Shown: positions 1-11,106 of the stretch, piece by piece
Layout: every line of letters starts with the position of its first letter
Numbering within the stretch: the stretch's first letter is position 1
NCBI GenBank assembly: GCA_964023205.1
Contig: OZ026837.1
Span: 16,283,479-16,347,478 of the forward strand
Length of the DNA stretch: 64,000 nucleotides
Origin: Lutraria lutraria
Taxonomy: Eukaryota > Mollusca > Bivalvia > Venerida > Mactridae
Direction: 5' to 3'
Translations under genes and position numbers: made by a program
Notes under the pieces: generated by a model
What the model was told of the DNA's origin: nothing
Databases searched by the model: none
The model's input: the letters and a program-made list of their open reading frames with translations, nothing else

Positions 1-735
1 AAGACATTTACTGTTTCACACATTCTACTCATAATTAATGAGAACAATTACGATAAGGTTATCTATTCTTCCTTACGCCAAATGAAATAAGAACAACATT
101 AATATGTGTTGAAAATATTGTGGGAAACGATTGTCATGAATAAAGATGTAAATGACTTATTCTGAGTTTGATGATAGATTATTCTTATAACTTGCAGAGA
201 TGCCAACTTTGAGTTATTGGAACTATCAGTGCAAAATTACCCTGCCAAACAGGATCGAAATTCCCTCAAAAGTATATTTATCTTGATCCATAGAGTTATA
301 GTTTATTGCCAATTGTTTTGGTTATGCATATATTTGTCTACAATAATCAGATTGATCTCTAGAGACTGTATACATTATTACAAATATAAACAATTACTAC
401 GTACATAAGCTTGTGTATGAAACAAATCCTAGACAAATATTGAGTACATCTTGGCTCTGTACGAAACAGTACAAAATGTACTAGTGTCTAATTCAACAAA
501 TGTCTTTTTGACACACTCGATGTACGTAACTTTGTAGTATGTATGAGGACTTGCCTCTTACAATAGCACAACTAGGCACTCGTGACAATGTTCTTTCGGT
601 CCAAAATATGGTCTTAACATCGAATATTTACTGTACACAACTGTACTGTAAGCCATGTTTTTTTCTGTCATCATACTAAGTTGATTCCACGACAATATTA
701 CACGATCTGTATGAAAGATTGACATCGGGGTATAT
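1..735. other. Unrecognised AT-rich intergenic DNA
   Basis: I see no coding region, RNA gene or repeat here. A 63-codon open frame at 217-408 has no recognisable domain and ordinary AT-rich composition, so I treat it as chance. Confidence 0.6.
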
Positions 736-830
736 TAACATCGGGACTTCTGTGGTTAAAGTCTCTGACTATTAACCACTAGCCACTGAACACTGTGAGC
801 TCAAATCTCATTCCAGAACAGTTTCTCTTA
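736..830 (+). repeat. Degenerate tRNA-like SINE head (tentative)
   Basis: The stretch has an A-box-like TGTGGTTAAAGTC and, about 50 bases on, a B-box-like GAGCTCAAATCTC. This spacing matches the internal polymerase III promoter of tRNAs with a long variable region. No clear cloverleaf, body or tail follows. I read it as an old SINE head, but a chance resemblance is possible. Confidence 0.35.
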
Positions 831-1119
831 TTCGGCAAGTCATGTGATGTGATACAAATGTACTACATTTAATAATTTAATGATGGTTTCCAAAATGCTC
901 AATACAAATGTTTCTATTTCATATGTTAATAGATCTGTAATAGTTTCTTAAATCCTCAGGCAGAGAGCTTCATTCTAAGCCCTTTTTAAAATCCTACAGA
1001 ATCTTGGAATTATTGGTCGGTTTTTGTAACTAAGTATAAAAAGTTAAATATTCATGTTTTGAATGGTCACACTGATCTGGAGAAGTCAATTTTCTTAGCT
1101 TTGAGAATTGGTTTAGTTT

Positions 1120-1450
1120 TGGTTTCGATTTATGCTTTCGTTTTTCGTCTGAATGTTTCGTTGAGTTTTTCGTTAAGTCTGTTTGGTTGTTTATTTTTCA
1201 CTAAACGCAAAACATAACTTTGTTGCTTGAGTCATGATTTTTCCCATTCGAACCTGGGTGGATCAAACTTATATAATTAGCAAAATAATAAATACAGAAA
1301 CTACAGTAGTTTCAAATGGGATAGTTCGAAAAATGCGAAAAGTCGAAATTGTTCGTCTGTCCCGGCGAATTTCCTTCTATTTTCAACGTAGATTTGATGT
1401 TAAAGTTCGAAATGCGAAACATCGAAAAATGCGAACGATCGAAATGTAAT
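1120..1450. repeat. CGAAA/TTTCG-rich imperfect inverted repeat
   Basis: The left part (about 1125-1180) is rich in TTTCG on the plus strand. The right part (about 1325-1446) is rich in CGAAA, for example GCGAAACATCGAAAAATGCG. This gives loose dyad symmetry and opens short frames on both strands (1234-1449 plus, 1312-1542 minus). It resembles the composition of the young palindrome at 4965-5660 and may be an old relative, but I cannot align the two convincingly. Confidence 0.3.
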
Positions 1451-1948
1451 TGAAATCCCCAGATACGTTTTTTTTGTATATATAAATTATTAGTATAATA
1501 TTCTAACACGAAAAGGAAAGTATGCACTTTTATATTGGGCATAACATCTCAATATAAACTCAAGACGCCTAAAAACTCACACTAAAAACTGTGTTCTGCT
1601 GGTTCAGTAAAGCATCGTGTGGCCAATGCATTTTTGCATATTTTGATACCAACTTAGTGTATATGTTGCTTCAGTAAGTATGTAAAAAATCGTTGTAACC
1701 AAGTTCAGTACTTTTTTCGTGAATATGACAGACGCAATAAATTCCCAGACGTTGTTCTGCTTTATTAAATAATATTTTTTGTCACACAGCTGAATCATTT
1801 TATCAACGTATTATTAATTGGATATGACAACATTCGATGAAAATCCACAGTTCTAGATAATACAGTTTGACTCAGAACTATCGATTATTGATATATAAAT
1901 GCGCCACATACCGAGGATGAAATAAATATGATGTTATGTTACATAATG
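1451..1948. other. Unrecognised intergenic DNA
   Basis: Nothing recognised. A 64-codon minus-strand frame at 1604-1798 has no domain. Confidence 0.6.
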
Positions 1949-2055
1949 TACAGTTAAACCCGATTATTCGACAACGGGTTGTCCGAAAACATAGTGTAAT
2001 CGGAAATTAATTTTCCTTCCCGATTTCTCCCTATACGTTTCAATGTAAAATTTAC
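1949..2055 (+). mobile_element. Pogo/Tigger-like MITE, family M6, 5' part
   Basis: It starts at a TA dinucleotide with CAGTTAAACCCGATTATTCG, a terminus typical of pogo/Tigger-class elements. About 80 bases in, CCCTATACGTTTCAATGTAA matches, on the opposite strand, the middle of the element at 30346-30546. Both are therefore copies of one family. The 3' terminal inverted repeat is not found here, so the copy is truncated or decayed. No transposase is present. Confidence 0.55.
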
Positions 2056-2395
2056 AAACGAGCGTAAGGAAAGAAACATCGAAACAAATTACTTTTTTTT
2101 CATTTTAACAAATGACAATAGTACAATTTATTTCAACGGTTCACGACAGAATATTAAAAGCGTACACGTTGTCAAATACATCAGAGAATTGATAGCAGTA
2201 ACAGAATATTAGATTATTGTAATTCAGGAATATCTTGTTGGTTTCCTTGGATACCAGAGTATCAGATAGAAGTAAACCATTTAAAGGAATAGAATAAATC
2301 TATGTCCTACCGGTATCAAACTAAAACGATAAAATAAATACAATTATATAATTTTTTTTATTGTCTTGTGATTTGGGCACCGCGAATCCTGGTGC
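2056..2395. other. Unrecognised AT-rich DNA
   Basis: Nothing recognised beyond short T runs. It could include the decayed remainder of the M6 copy to its left. Confidence 0.5.
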
Positions 2396-2411
2396 CGTAA
2401 GTTTTCAGGTA

Positions 2412-2499
2412 TTTTTTTTTCAAAAAAATATCAAAACACTTGACAAAGTTTGAAACATAGAAATTTCTTTGAAAAAAATATCAAAACACGTGACAAAGA
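2412..2499. repeat. Local direct duplication of about 50 bp
   Basis: The block AAAAAATATCAAAACAC followed by GTGACAAAG (second copy) or TTGACAAAG (first copy) occurs twice about 50 bases apart. The two copies differ at a few positions, so this is a short tandem duplication that has begun to decay. Confidence 0.6.
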
Positions 2500-2554
2500 T
2501 TGAAGCGTATGTACGTGTGTCTTAGAAGGACCCCAAATGATTATGTCCACTTAA

Positions 2555-2680
2555 AAATAAGCAATGGGGCCAAATGTTCAACCTACCATTTCTACTGGGG
2601 GAGGGGCAATTGTCCACATGACCATTTTTTTGTCATTGGGGCAAATATTCGGGGGACTAATGTCCTACACTCAATTAACA
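2555..2680 (+). repeat. GGGGCAA/TTGTCC-rich short repeat
   Basis: Imperfect copies of a motif close to GGGGCAATTGTCC recur at about 2565, 2600, 2637 and 2650, mixed with short G runs. The sequence is unlike its AT-rich surroundings. I recall similar G-rich text in bivalve genomes but cannot name the family. Confidence 0.35.
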
Positions 2681-2822
2681 GCTAACCAGTTAACTTACGT
2701 TGGTTCGGTGGTTTTACGCTGGTAAACATCCTGGGTTTTTTTCTACTGTTAAACTGAAAAAATCTACAGATGACTGGTTGCTGGTGCGATGTTGAACACC
2801 AGAGAAATAAATTATTTAAAAC

Positions 2823-2997
2823 TACAGTGTAACCTCTTCAAAGCAACACCCTTTGGGAGTAACACAATCATAATGTTGAGAGGCTGTTTCTCTAGAGAGG
2901 TTAAATTATAGTTAAATCGTACAATGGGAAAAATCATGATTTTATAGCAGGGAGGTTGTCGCTCAACAGAGGGACGTTCTGGAGAGGTTGTACTGCA
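2823..2997 (+). mobile_element. MITE family M1, copy 1
   Basis: Family M1 has TA-flanked terminal inverted repeats close to CAGTGCAACCTCTCC. Here the left end reads CAGTGTAACCTCTTC and the right end GGAGAGGTTGTACTG, followed by CA instead of TA. The interior holds the family's GGGAGTA and GAGAGGTTAAATT blocks. With no coding capacity, it fits a Tc1/mariner-type MITE mobilised in trans. Confidence 0.75.
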
Positions 2998-2999
2998 TG

Positions 3000-3892
3000 T
3001 GCTAAGAAACATAATAATGGATTTACATAGAGTGAGAACTTGCATTATATATGTAGTTCGAGGGCGTATGTAGCATAAATATACTCGTAAACGTGATAAG
3101 CATGCAATGCACATTATCTGGGCTTATCAGCTACGCCAGACGCTTAATAATTCGAAGGATAATTTTATCTCAACACACTTTTAGTTTACTCTTTTCTTTC
3201 GCTCATTAAGCATATTAAAATTTGTCGAAAGAACAAAGTTACATTTGTGAAATCGGTGTTTTTACACAGTGAATGGATTTCGTTTCTTGTTGAGTAATGC
3301 TAATAAATTTCAGATAAAAAAGATGTGTTTTAAAACACAATGCCCCCTCCAGATGACCTTTGCCTTTGACCTGAAAATCCACAGGTCCTGTAGAAATTGT
3401 CAAGAGGAACCGACATAAAATGTTTTATTATTGTAGGTGAAGCGTTATGATTTTATAGGCATGATTTACGTTTTGGCAGACCAAAACCAATATGCCTATT
3501 ATGAAAATAGCAATATATACAACTTGCTATGACTCGGACTCCGTCATATATGATACAAATTATGTTCTTTTCAAATGCATGCAAACTTTTTTTCTTTTTT
3601 CTTACAATTTGACGCACAAAACTGAAGTTGTATGTATGTAATTATGCGTAATGGGTCAGTGGCCTATATCATTCAGATAAAGTTGTTGTTGTTGTTATGG
3701 AATTATCAGGATGAGATTATTGATTGTTTCAAATCCAAGGACAAAGACAAAATGAGAACTTAATGGTAATGGCAAGGGAAGTAATTACTGACGTTTCTTG
3801 TTGCGAGTGGCTAGGTATTTAAATGTCCTGTCTATGATACTTATACTTCAACGTGAGATTGTGTATTATACGGGTATATATACGAGGTAATA
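3000..3892. other. Intergenic DNA with a TGACCT-type tandem motif
   Basis: Mostly unrecognised. Positions 3354-3372 read TGACCTTTGCCTTTGACCT, three spaced copies of a TGACCT-like half-site, followed by CTGAAAATCCACAGG. I recall similar text as a common bivalve intronic or intergenic repeat. It also looks like nuclear-receptor half-sites, but nothing nearby supports a regulatory role. Confidence 0.4.
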
Positions 3893-4075
3893 TACAGCGC
3901 AACCTCTCCAGAGCAACGTCCATCGGGAGTAGCAAAATTATGTTGTTGTTGAGAGGTTGTTGCTCTAGACAGGTCAAATTCATAGTTGAATAGTTCAGTG
4001 GGGAACATTCATGTTGTTAGTAAAGGAAGGTTGTCGCTACTAAAGAGAGGACCGCTCTGGAGAGGTTGTACTGTA
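3893..4075 (+). mobile_element. MITE family M1, copy 2 (full length)
   Basis: TA is followed by CAGCGCAACCTCTCCAGAGC at the left, and AGAGGTTGTACTG precedes TA at the right. Length is about 183 bp including both TA sites. The interior again carries GGGAGTAGCAAAATT and GACAGGTCAAATT blocks. The 98-codon frame at 3986-4282 begins inside this element and is not a gene. Confidence 0.85.
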
Positions 4076-4964
4076 CTGAAGAAAACATATAAAACCGCTA
4101 CACCATATTTGGATATGCGTGTAATTTTAGCCAAATTTCATAAAGACTTAGTACACCACCCGTTCTGCTTGGATACACTAGGACAAATGGCATGTTGTTT
4201 ACCAGTTTTAACATATACGAAATATGTATCTTGGGACCATTTGGTTAAATTTATCAATGGCCTTTTGTGCAAGTACCGATAAATCTAATTTTATTATGGT
4301 GGGGTTTATAAATTTTGTTCAGTGTTTATAAATGTTCAGTGTATAAAACAACACGACATACTTTTTTTACCGTAAAAGGCGATATATAGTACATATAGTC
4401 TTCATTTAAGAAATGAAAACCAATTCTAAGTGTATTTCAGCAATCCGCTACATTGTCTCACGATACGTTAAGCCGATCAACGTACTAAAAGCAATCATTT
4501 TAGTGACATTTCAGATAATGGAAATGTCTAACAACGGTTCGATGTCGGCGGTTGTTATGTGTAACAGAACAGACTAGCACGCTTTAATACTGAGGTCACA
4601 TAAGTACGGGAGTAATTAGAATGAATTTCAGCAAGATAACAGATGGGTTCTTGTACGCAGACTCTCAAGAGATGGTACATAAAAACTTATCAAGAAGAAG
4701 GCACTAGCTAAAGGACATTTACAGCGCCTCCCAAAACCCAAGACATTCCATCACTCAACGGATATTTGTTAAAAAATTATCAGATTTGAAACGGGGTTCG
4801 TTTTGATACAATGATTATGTTCAGACATTTCTTATGAAATCTAAGATCAGATATAACAAGTTCAACAATCTGTAAAACAAGAAGACACCATCAACAATGG
4901 TCATGATATCTTAGATGTTATTCACAAAGAAAAACAATACTATTACATGTATCAACATATTCCT
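4076..4964. other. Unrecognised intergenic DNA
   Basis: Nothing recognised. Positions 4957-4963 (ATATTCC) form the left target duplication of the palindrome that follows. Confidence 0.6.
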
Positions 4965-5660
4965 ATGGTGGCTGATTTATGCCATGTCGTATTTTCGCTT
5001 TTTCGCCACAACAAAGCGAAAATGCGAAAAAGCGAAAATACGACAAAGTCAACTTTGTCGTATCTTTGCATTGTTGCATTTTCGCATTGTCGTGGCGAAA
5101 AAGCGAAAATACGACAGATGAAGGGCGACAATACGACACCAAAAATGTGTCGTGCTTTCGCCTTACATCTGTCGTATCTTTGCTTTTTCGTGGCGAAAAT
5201 GTAACAATGCAAAAACACGACAAAGTCGACTTTTTCGCATTTTCGCATTGTTGCATTGTTGCATTTTCGCGTTCCGGTTGTACAAGCGCATGCGCACCAA
5301 CTTGTATAAGGTTTATGTAAACTACCTGCGCATGCGTAACCGGAACGCAACAATGCGACAATGCAACAATGCGAAAATGTAACAATGCGAAAAAGTCGAC
5401 TTTGTCGTGTTTGCGCATTGTTGCATTTTCGCCACGAAAAAGCAAAGATACGACAGATGTAAGGCGAAAACACGACACATCTTTAGTGTCGTATTGTCGC
5501 CCTTCATCTGTCGTATTTTCGCTTTTTCGCCACGACAATGCGAAAATGCAACAATGCAAAGATACGACAAAGTTGACTTCGTCGTATTTTCGCTTTTTCG
5601 CATTTTCGCTTTGTTGTGGCGAAAAAGCGAAAATACGACATGGCATAAATCAGCCACCAT
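4965..5660. mobile_element. Young 696-bp palindromic (foldback) element
   Basis: Two arms (4965-5296 and 5327-5660) are near-perfect reverse complements, with only a handful of mismatches in about 332 bp, around a 30-base loop. The outer ends read ATGGTGGCTG and CAGCCACCAT. ATATTCC occurs immediately outside both ends (4957-4963, one base before the left arm; 5661-5667), a 7-8 bp target duplication as in hAT-like or foldback elements. The arms consist of interleaved TGCGAAAA, TGCAACAA and CGACAAAGT motifs with local palindromes. These motifs are poor in stop codons, so open frames of up to 227 codons appear on both strands (for example 4963-5646 minus); they are artefacts. GCGCATGCGC-type sequence borders the loop on both sides. 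Confidence 0.9.
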
Positions 5661-5681
5661 ATATTCCCTTGGCTGTCTCTA

Positions 5682-5808
5682 ACGCTCGGCGCGCATGAAA
5701 TATGCGGAAAAAAGTACCACGTTTTCCTACATTCACCATGCAAATATTATACAGGTTCCCGCTCCATGTTGCAGCGAAAGTCTATGTAAGTTTAGCTTCC
5801 ATGAATAA
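5682..5808 (-). repeat. Dispersed repeat R1, copy 1
   Basis: Read on the minus strand it shows CATGGAAGCTAAACTTACAT, then GAGCGGGAACC, ATTTGCATGGTGAATGTAG, GAAAACGTGG and TTCATGCGCGCCGAG. The same order of blocks recurs at 18755-18862, 29715-29866, 47085-47200 and in part at 54660-54697. I cannot identify the family. It has no coding potential and no clear terminal repeats. Confidence 0.7.
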
Positions 5809-6937
5809 TCACAGTATTTTTATTTCTTTTACTTGCTTCACAGCCTCTTTCACATTTTCATTAAACTACTGCTTAACCATAAATAAGGCCATAAAAGTAT
5901 TGGCGTAACGTTTAACGGATTGGTGAGTGCCCTATAGTTATGAACATAGATGCCTTACGAACCACGTGCTCAGAGTTTATTATGTAATTGTCGCATGAAG
6001 TTCCTGTGAGTAAACTCAATATTGAAGACATTGTTTTCTTCTGATCAAGCATGAACGTCAAATACAGATTCTGGTTTAAAATTGACAACACTGCGCCAGC
6101 ATTTCAAAAAATCAAAATGAAGAATTATCCCTTTTTATTTTCTGTGAACTTTCCGCATTTGGTATTAACCTGATGAGAGCATGCTGGTACACTTATTGCT
6201 GTGGAAGCAATATCATTACATTATGAAAAGGGCTCCTAGTCAATATTCGAATGAATGAGGATTCAGATTCAATTAAAGAGTAATGCGCAGTATGAAAGAC
6301 GTTTATGAACATACAATGAAGACACTGACAAAGTAATTAATGTAATGCTTCTTCTACAAGATTGTTGCGTGAATCGACTCACTGAAGATGAGCTTGTGTT
6401 GGGTGCAATTTGTATTTTCTTTTATTTCTAGCCAACCATAGAACGTATTCAAACGAACGGACTTTGTGATGTTGAATATAAATGGATTCAAAGGGCAGAA
6501 AACACATAAAACAAATCACACCTTAAATATGCATGTCTGACAGATACACTGTGCAAGATTGGTGTTAAAGTTTGCCATTAAAACTTGGTTATATATTTCG
6601 CACGCAACTAAATACATACGTTATTGCATTACTAACCGTATATGTTTGTTTTTCATGTTTACACTTACTCTTCCATTCTTGTATGGACAGATTATAACGA
6701 TGGCGGAAACAAATACATTGAAACTTAAGCACGAAAGCATTCTGACAGTCTGAGAATTACAGTAATGCATGAATATGCATGTAGTTATGCCACTTGAATT
6801 AATTTTTCAGTTCAGCACGAACACTATCTAGAACATTTAATTGCAGATTCAATCCGTAATTCTGCTTTCGCTAGAATATTTCTAGACGCTCTGTTAGAAG
6901 ACAACTGGTTTAGATAATCTCTTGGTATTGCTTAAAA
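5809..6937. other. Unrecognised intergenic DNA
   Basis: I see nothing recognisable in this stretch. The 64-codon frame at 6559-6753 has no domain. Confidence 0.6.
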
Positions 6938-7035
6938 AGGTAAATGTTTTGTTTATCATACTGTCACCCTTATTGACATGGTCAGCCAAGTTGACTTATA
7001 AGACACCTATCTTTTGTTCGCACAGTACAGTTCGT
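6938..7035 (-). mobile_element. tRNA-SINE family D, 3'-end fragment
   Basis: It matches the 3' half of the longer copy at 27580-27870: TTTTGTTTAT, ACTGTCACCC, TATTGACATGGTCAGCCAAG, TTATAAGACACCTA and CGCACAGTAC occur in the same order. The tRNA-like head is missing, which is the usual 5' truncation of a SINE read on the minus strand. Confidence 0.65.
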
Positions 7036-7718
7036 TACAATAACTATCAAAGTATGTCCGATTTCATCTTTGCCTGTTAACTTATCTTTACAAGTTTCAT
7101 AAGCTCTCATATTGTTCAGTTCAATGATAGTGTCACCATTTGGTAATTAATCAATAAAAATGTCATTTTTTATCATCCCAATAACTGCACAAACGTGATT
7201 GTCATACATGTGTATTGAAACATTTAACATAGTTATGCCCATTTCCGAACGTATGTCACGACGCGTAAATGGTGATTTCTGAGCGTGCACAACACCATTA
7301 ATCCAGCGATGAATTCCATGATTGCCTCACCATTTGTACTCGTATTGTCCAATTCGTTGTCTAGAAAAACGTTAAATCCAGTAAATAACTGTAATGTTTT
7401 ATATGATGAAAATATCTTATTCAGATGAATCCCTTGAGAATAAAATAAAATTGAATTACATCTGAGATGCCATTTATACTGCCATAAAACACTGATTGGC
7501 AATTCTGGAACATACATTTCTAAAATGCACAGTCAATTATTTTCTATATATCTCATGCCAACTAATGAGTTCATTCACAACCTGAACAACGAATAATTTT
7601 ATTTATAGTATATTCTGTATGTGATAGTCAATGCTGATAACAAAAGATCAGAATAATGACAACGGTACCCGGCTTTGTTCATGTAACCGAATGAATGACT
7701 CATAGAGAATGGAAACTG
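7036..7718. other. Unrecognised intergenic DNA
   Basis: Nothing recognised. A 94-codon minus frame at 7233-7517 has no recognisable domain and is probably chance. Confidence 0.55.
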
Positions 7719-7966
7719 TTTGTTTGTTTGTTTATTTGAGTTTTATACTACTTTTCAACAATCAGAGTCATACGAGGCAGACTGTTCACTTAACCATAAT
7801 TCCTGGGAAGAACCAGTCCTAGACTCCCATCCTCTCTATGCAAGTGTTTACTTTCTCACATAAACAGACATGGTCGGTAGCGTGGCTCGAACCCACGACC
7901 GTCCATCAGTGAGAGGTTAAAGTGATTTGAAGTCAGCGACCTTCACCACTCGACCACGGAGGCTGG
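7719..7966 (-). mobile_element. tRNA-derived SINE family A, copy 1
   Basis: On the minus strand the head reads CCTCCGTGGTCGAGTGGTGA (A box TGGTCGAGTGG), then GCTGACTTCAAATCAC, and GGTCGTGGGTTCGAGCCACG (B box GGTTCGAGCC). The body has TTTATGTGAGAAAGTA and a TGACTCTGATTGTTGAAAAG block, and the tail is a run of CAAA units. This is a polymerase III retroposon that would depend on a LINE reverse transcriptase in trans. The family has six copies in this window and is probably one of the conserved-domain SINE groups of molluscs. Confidence 0.85.
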
Positions 7967-8970
7967 TAAATAGATTTGGAAGGGAACATTTCAATCTTTA
8001 CTGAATAACCATTACTAGTAGTCAATTCAAATGGAAACAAGTAAAGGTCTTGTCTTTTCACTCACAGTATATAATTATACACTAGAAACAAAATTATGCC
8101 ATCTTAACGATACTTCTCAGAAAGTGCAACATATCGTAATTCGCATATAAATAATTCATGTACAACATTTGCAAGCAAAACTCTGACTCAAAATCTGAAA
8201 TCTTAATTCTTAGGAGCAATAAACGTCATTTATTTGACACAAACCATAATATCTTATGCAAAATAAGCATCTTGTGCAAAAAAAGTCTGTATTGCATGGT
8301 GGAATTTGACACATTCAGTGATTTCAGACATTATGTCATTCAATCGGATGTAACATTAAGACCATGATTTACTTCAGACACGCAACGAACGTGTTTAACC
8401 AACTCGTATTTGATGTTTTTATCTGGTAAGTAAAGTTGTCTATATAACGTCTTAATTTTCCAATTATTTATCGAAATAAAAGTGCTCTGTTTGGTGTTTT
8501 CCGTAGACATTTATATCTAAGGTCAATATTTTCGATTTACTTGAGATTATAAACGAACCCAGACAAGTACTTCGGTGTAATTTTCCTCGACGGATTTTGA
8601 TTACAGTAATTTTCTTGTTGATGACGTAAAGGTTTTCACGGAATACAGTTGAAGAAAAACAACATTGTCTAGTATACACATTTAATGGTATTACATGTAA
8701 CACGCTTTCTTTTTACAGTAAACTGTTAACATTTTTAATACAATTTCAGTATCTATATTAGTATTAGGCCAAGACAATGACGGTTTTCATTTTTTTAAAG
8801 AATGCATGAAAAACGCATAAAAAATACATCTTCCCTAAAACACTACCTTCCCTAAAAAACCCGCAAACCCAAAGCCTATCCAACACTTTAGAACATACAA
8901 ACGATAGAGGACAAAAACTCTCTAACATGCGCGAAGTGGAACATGTGGGATACTTTTGTGCAAACTTGTA
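7967..8970. other. Unrecognised intergenic DNA
   Basis: I see nothing recognisable. Frames at 8158-8367, 8464-8703 and 8764-9000 lack domains; the last runs into the SINE head that follows. Confidence 0.55.
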
Positions 8971-9250
8971 GGGGCGATCAGTGGTCCAGTGGTAGCGCAC
9001 TGAACTACTGAACGTAAGGTCGTGGGTTCGAATCTATTTCCGCCTTCCGAATTTCTCAGGGACGCTTTTTCTGCGCCCCATACCAATTACCGAGCTAAAT
9101 ACTGTATCTAGAAAACACATGATAAGAGGGTGCGTGTGTCGTTGCTTTACACCAAGCACGATTGATTAAGAACCAGGAACAACTCTTATCTCCCAACTCT
9201 CTGTGACCATACTAGTATCTGTCGAATGGACCCGTCGTTAAAACAATCGA
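8971..9250 (+). mobile_element. tRNA-derived SINE family E
   Basis: The head (8971-9045) has an A box in CAGTGGTCCAGTGGTAGCGC and a B box in CGTGGGTTCGAATC, at normal tRNA spacing. The body to about 9250 (TTTCTCAGGGACGC, CTGCGCCCCATACC, GAGGGTGCGTGTGTCG) is unlike family A. The acceptor stem does not close, so it is not a functional tRNA gene. The 3' boundary is uncertain because this is the only copy here. Confidence 0.65.
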
Positions 9251-11018
9251 TGAATAAGTTGTATAGACTTGTATGATATCTTGCATGATATCACATGTCT
9301 ATTTGTAATCATTAGGTTTACTCGTATTTACCATTACACGATGCTCATACATACGAAACGCATGAATAATCGAATCAAACCAAATACATAGTACTCAGAG
9401 GCACTTCTCTCAGGGGGCTATTCTCTAAATTACATTAATTTGTCTGCTTCTCAAATTGCAGATGATTCGAGGTCGCATGTAATCCACTTTTCTACTATAT
9501 CGATCGAATGACCTAATAAATTAGCAATTCAACCAAGATTAAGCATCTTCCAGAGAAAGCAAGTTTGTTTATGGACTTGTTAATAAGCAACAGTAATCCC
9601 CAAGGATTAAACACTGCGTAGTGTAGATGGTAGGGCGTTCACGCTGCCGTTGCCATGTTCACATGTCGTTCTATGACAAACACGCCAATACGCACTGTAT
9701 TAATATGCTCTGTAGGTTGAGGATACTATGGAGAACTAAACTTTGTATGTTGTATTGTACATTCCCATTATCTAAGGTCATAAACAATCGCTTTTGTCAG
9801 CTGCAGCAGATCAAATCACACACATAACTATTGACTATTATCATTTATAACCAAATTATATATAAATATGATTCCTTAGAGATATTTACTACGTCTGGTG
9901 TTTGTCCACGAGCGAACAATTCGATTTTCTCAGGATATCACAATATGTGCAATTAATGTGCATGGCATTGTATCTGTGCGAGACATGTCCAGTGAACTGC
10001 TGAAGTGTGGTGAAAATTTTTATTCTATTATCTAGTAATTGATAGGGCAGACCTCTGTAGTCAAGTGTTGATAGTTCCTAACTAGTAATTACTTGTTCAT
10101 CATTGCTGTGACTTCGTTAAGTCCAAAGTTTTATCTTTAGGACGTATCTGACAATTTTCACATAAACATCATACGAGGTAGAATTAAGAAGTATTGACAG
10201 AATCTTTTTTAAACTTTGCATGATCATAGCATACGATAATAGAAACATTTAAGCGAAAATATGGGGGTCGCAGTGCTCTTTTTTTTATTTTCCTCCCCTA
10301 GAATGTGATTTTTTTTCTTACTCTAATTCATTTCAAGCGCAGATCAGTCATTCATAAATCTTAAATACTATATTTTTACTTTTGATTTAGGTTTTTCATT
10401 TTATTCTGGGTTCAAATATAAAATTTCATGAAATTCCATTTAACATTTTTATTATCTTTTTTTAGTTTAAGTTAAGAGACTGAAAATTCTTCAAAATTAG
10501 GCCATTCTTAAGGGAAGTGGCATTGGTTAAGACAAAAAAGAAACAAACAAAACACTCATTACCAATTTTTGAAAATTTGCACGATGACATGAAAAGAAGT
10601 CGGCTACACAAAAAGGAAAATAAATGAGGCCTTATTTTAATTAATTATCTGTCTTTGAAATGACCTTAAAGAAATTAAGATTGTATACGTTTTTGCTCGA
10701 GTTGAACTGAATATAATATATTTGTTTTGAGTCTGGGATTCTTGACACGAAGTCGACATTAGATTATTTTATGTCATGCTTTCTAAACCGGAGCCAGTAA
10801 AAAAATAATCGTTGGGACATCGTCTATGTGAGCATTGCAGGCTTTTTTGTTTTCATTTATTAATAATATACAAGCCGCTTCACACCTACTGTTCCGTTGT
10901 GGTGAAGCATTGTCTGTTGACTTTACACTACTCAACATATATAATCGACCAGCATGGTCCATTCTGAATATTTTATGAGCGCGACTATTGCTTTCTTCAT
11001 ATGATACTCAACACACTT
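9251..11018. other. Unrecognised AT-rich DNA
   Basis: Nothing recognised. Positions 10278-10480 are strongly T-rich on the plus strand. A 66-codon frame at 9627-9827 begins in weakly tRNA-like text (TAGATGGTAGGGCG) with no B box. Confidence 0.5.
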
Positions 11019-11106
11019 AGCGTATACTGTCATTTTATTACATCGTAAGGTTTACTTGCTCTGACGTATACTGTCATTTTATTACATCGTAAGGTTTACT
11101 TACGCT
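11019..11106 (+). repeat. 44-bp tandem duplication with a third copy elsewhere
   Basis: CGTATACTGTCATTTTATTA followed by CATCGTAAGGTTTACTT occurs at 11021 and again at 11065, a period of 44 bases with almost no divergence. A related single copy (CGTATAATGTCATTTTATTC) lies at about 42899-42955. The unit is therefore part of an older dispersed repeat that was duplicated locally. Confidence 0.75.

Noticed and set aside
4952..5646. Open frames of 173 and 227 codons on the minus strand and several on the plus strand
   Set aside because: They lie entirely in the palindromic element, occur on both strands, and consist of short repeated words (for example ENATMQ, RIFAFS) that come from the CGAAAA-type repeat.
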